Below are positions 62,648 to 64,000 of a DNA stretch of 64,000 nucleotides, piece by piece. Where the stretch lies: contig CAWBYA010000007.1 in assembly GCA_963792895.1 (NCBI GenBank), positions 310,001-374,000 on the forward strand, in the 5' to 3' direction. The notes under the pieces are model-generated. The model was not told the origin of the DNA. It saw nothing but the letters and a program-made list of their open reading frames with translations, and did not search any database. Every line of letters starts with the position of its first letter. Within the stretch, counting starts at the first letter, position 1. Position numbers and translations under genes: made by a program. Origin of the DNA: UBA6912 sp963792895 (GTDB lineage Bacteria > Actinomycetota > Acidimicrobiia > Spongiisociales > UBA5794).

Positions 62648-63439
62648 ATGAAGAAGCTGCTCACCCTGCTCGCCGCGATGGCGCTGCTGATCGTTCCGTC
62701 TGCGGCGTTCGCCCAGGACAACGGAACGGTCACCGTCGTCCACGGCGTGCCCGACCTCGAAGTCGACGTGTATGTCAACGGTGACCTCACGCTGCCGGCA
62801 TTCACCTTCGGTACCGTCACCGACCCGCTCAGCTTGCCCGCGGGCGACTATGACATCGAGATCTACGGCGCCGGCGCCGACCCGGCAGCCGGTGATCCGG
62901 CGCTCGCCGACACGGTGGCGCTGCCTGCAGGCGCCAACGCAAGCATCGTTGCGCACCTCGATGCGGACGGCGCGCCGATGCTGAGTGTGTTCGTCAACAA
63001 CATCGATGCCACCGACGCCGGCAATGGCCGCATCACTGCACGTCACGTTGCCGCCGCCCCAGCCGTCGACATCCTGGCGGATGATGCTGCGCTCTTCAGC
63101 AACGTCTCCAACCCGCAAGAGGGTGTCGCCGACGTTCCCGCAGACACCTACAACGTCAAAATCGTGCCGACCGGCGCCACCGAGCCCGTTGTGTTCGACT
63201 CCGACGTGACGATCCCTGACGGCACCAACGTGATCGCCTACGCGATCGGCTCGCTCGACGGTGGCACGTTCACCGTGGCAGTGCAGACCATCGGCGGCCT
63301 CGGCAGCGCTCCGACCGGCGTTCCGACCGGCACCGGTGGCCAGGCCGCCGGCGGCTTCCCGCTTGCCCTGCTCGCCATCGCTCTGGGCGCCGCCGCCCTG
63401 TTGAGTGGTGGGTTCGTGTTGCGTCGCAACTCGAACTGA
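62648..63439 (+). CDS. DUF4397 surface protein with C-terminal membrane anchor
   Basis: 263 residues. Signal peptide (MKKLLTLLAAMALLIVPSAA, cleavage near AFAQ). Two DUF4397 beta-sandwich units: VTVVHGVPDLEVDVYVNGDL with SLPAGDYDIEIYG, and ITARHVAAAPAVDILADD with ADVPADTYNVKIVPTG. A Gly/Thr/Pro linker (about 225-238) leads to a membrane helix (PLALLAIALGAAALLSGGFV) and the basic end LRRNSN. The helix and tail look like a sorting signal, but no LPxTG motif precedes it. A sortase gene follows directly. AAGGAG lies upstream of the start. Confidence 0.9.
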   Translation: MKKLLTLLAAMALLIVPSAAFAQDNGTVTVVHGVPDLEVDVYVNGDLTLPAFTFGTVTDPLSLPAGDYDIEIYGAGADPAAGDPALADTVALPAGANASIVAHLDADGAPMLSVFVNNIDATDAGNGRITARHVAAAPAVDILADDAALFSNVSNPQEGVADVPADTYNVKIVPTGATEPVVFDSDVTIPDGTNVIAYAIGSLDGGTFTVAVQTIGGLGSAPTGVPTGTGGQAAGGFPLALLAIALGAAALLSGGFVLRRNSN

Positions 63440-63450
63440 CTTCCTCCCAG

Positions 63451-63480
63451 CAGCCGGGGGAGCGTACGCTCCCCCGGCTG
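63451..63480 (+). terminator. perfect palindrome, probable terminator
   Basis: A 30-bp perfect palindrome (15-bp arms, 63451-63465 and 63466-63480) followed by ATACCTTTCT separates the DUF4397 gene from the sortase gene. The sortase start lies 14 bp later, so readthrough or attenuation may set sortase level. Confidence 0.8.
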
Positions 63481-63493
63481 ATACCTTTCTGTC

Positions 63494-64000
63494 GTGAATC
63501 GCAAGCACGGTTGGGCGCTCATCCTGGCGGGAGGGGCGCTTTTCGTATCGGCCCTCATCGCCTTCATCGCCTCGCCGAGCGAGACGGCCGGTTCACCATC
63601 GTCAGTCGAGGAGGCGCTTCGAATTCCCCCCACCGTCGATCTGCCTGAGCCCGAACTGGTCACGACGGATGCTCTGCCGGAACGTCCTGACGAGAGCCCC
63701 GGCTCTTCGACGACTGTGGCCGATTCGGAGCAGGCCGCACCGGATGACCCCAAGCCTCCCGAGGGTGCCGAGATCGCCCAACAACCGGTTGGTCTCCGTA
63801 TCGACGCTCTCGACGTGGACGCCCCGATTGATCCCTACGGCGTCGTTGCGGCCACCGGCCAGATGGACGTCCCGGACAATGTCACCGATGTCGCTTGGTA
63901 CAAGTTCGGCCCTTCGCCGGGCGAGGGTGGATCCGCAGTGCTCGCCGCTCACGTGGACCTGGCCGGCCAAGGTCCCGGAGTCTTCTTCGGGCTGCGCGAT
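63494..64000 (+). CDS. class F sortase, 3' end cut by window
   Basis: 169 codons are visible from GTG 63494. One N-terminal membrane helix (ALILAGGALFVSALIAFIA) anchors the enzyme, then a Ser/Pro/Glu-rich linker (about 30-105). The sortase fold begins at VGLRIDALDVDAPIDPYGVV and continues with QMDVPDNVTDVAWYKFGPSP, GEGGSAVLAAHVDLAGQGPG and VFFGLRD. The first catalytic residue (His in AAHVD) is visible; the Cys and Arg lie beyond the edge. Class F sortases attach proteins to the cell wall; the adjacent DUF4397 protein is the obvious candidate substrate. Confidence 0.9.
   Translation, partial: MNRKHGWALILAGGALFVSALIAFIASPSETAGSPSSVEEALRIPPTVDLPEPELVTTDALPERPDESPGSSTTVADSEQAAPDDPKPPEGAEIAQQPVGLRIDALDVDAPIDPYGVVAATGQMDVPDNVTDVAWYKFGPSPGEGGSAVLAAHVDLAGQGPGVFFGLRD

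Overview
The window is chromosomal DNA of a high-GC actinomycete, most likely an uncultured member of Acidimicrobiia or a close relative. Five things point there: an HspR-controlled dnaK-grpE-dnaJ-hspR operon, F420-dependent luciferase-like oxidoreductases, small actinobacterial families (DUF1876, DUF427, a DUF1918-like protein, a septum-formation lipoprotein), class F sortase, and cysteine-bearing SLH-like repeats. The class assignment is inference. No rRNA, tRNA, CRISPR array, insertion sequence or prophage was seen, so this looks like ordinary core and accessory chromosome.

Layout. 1-5.5 kb: the end of an M20 amidohydrolase, an AhpD-like protein, two Lgt homologues, and a PadR / HAAS-NfeD / SPFH operon. 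5.6-11.2 kb: DUF4230, a MoaD/ThiS-like protein coupled to a BNR-repeat protein, a baeRF-like protein, a DMT exporter and small unknowns. 11.4-22 kb: chaperone region with clpB and dnaK-grpE-dnaJ-hspR, HspR-type operators in front of both, and membrane genes (MscL, DMT, ICMT-like) plus an archease-like protein between them. 22-30 kb: GH13 lipoprotein, a frameshifted LLM oxidoreductase, a fluoride riboswitch with two crcB genes and DUF190, a kinase-LLM fusion, a class III aminotransferase and YceI. 30.6-36.5 kb: a probable selenoprotein of the AhpD/carboxymuconolactone decarboxylase family, an MBL-fold hydrolase, an ECF sigma factor with a membrane partner, a thioesterase and a frameshifted NADH dehydrogenase. 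37-45 kb: tandem glycine riboswitch and gcvP, a 569-bp structured non-coding stretch, DMT, rpiA, amidase. 45-51 kb: exported proteins (subtilase with SLH-like repeats, DUF3179, META, spondin, septum-formation lipoprotein). 51-57.7 kb: beta-oxidation pair, serine/threonine dehydratase, beta-propeller lipoprotein. 58-64 kb: broken membrane gene, methyltransferase, LigD-type primase/polymerase, FAD oxidoreductase, Hsp20, DUF4397 protein and class F sortase.

The strongest unusual signal is at 30606-31595. Two same-frame reading frames are separated by one TGA that sits exactly where the second cysteine of the CxxCxxxH redox motif belongs, and a bacterial SECIS-like hairpin follows at the right distance. 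I read this as one selenocysteine-containing AhpD-like enzyme. A second AhpD-like protein in the same window (1016-1363) has Cys at that position.

Regulatory RNAs are clear at two places (fluoride and glycine). Four reading-frame breaks in otherwise good genes are all apparent single-base insertions, so assembly error is likely for at least some of them.
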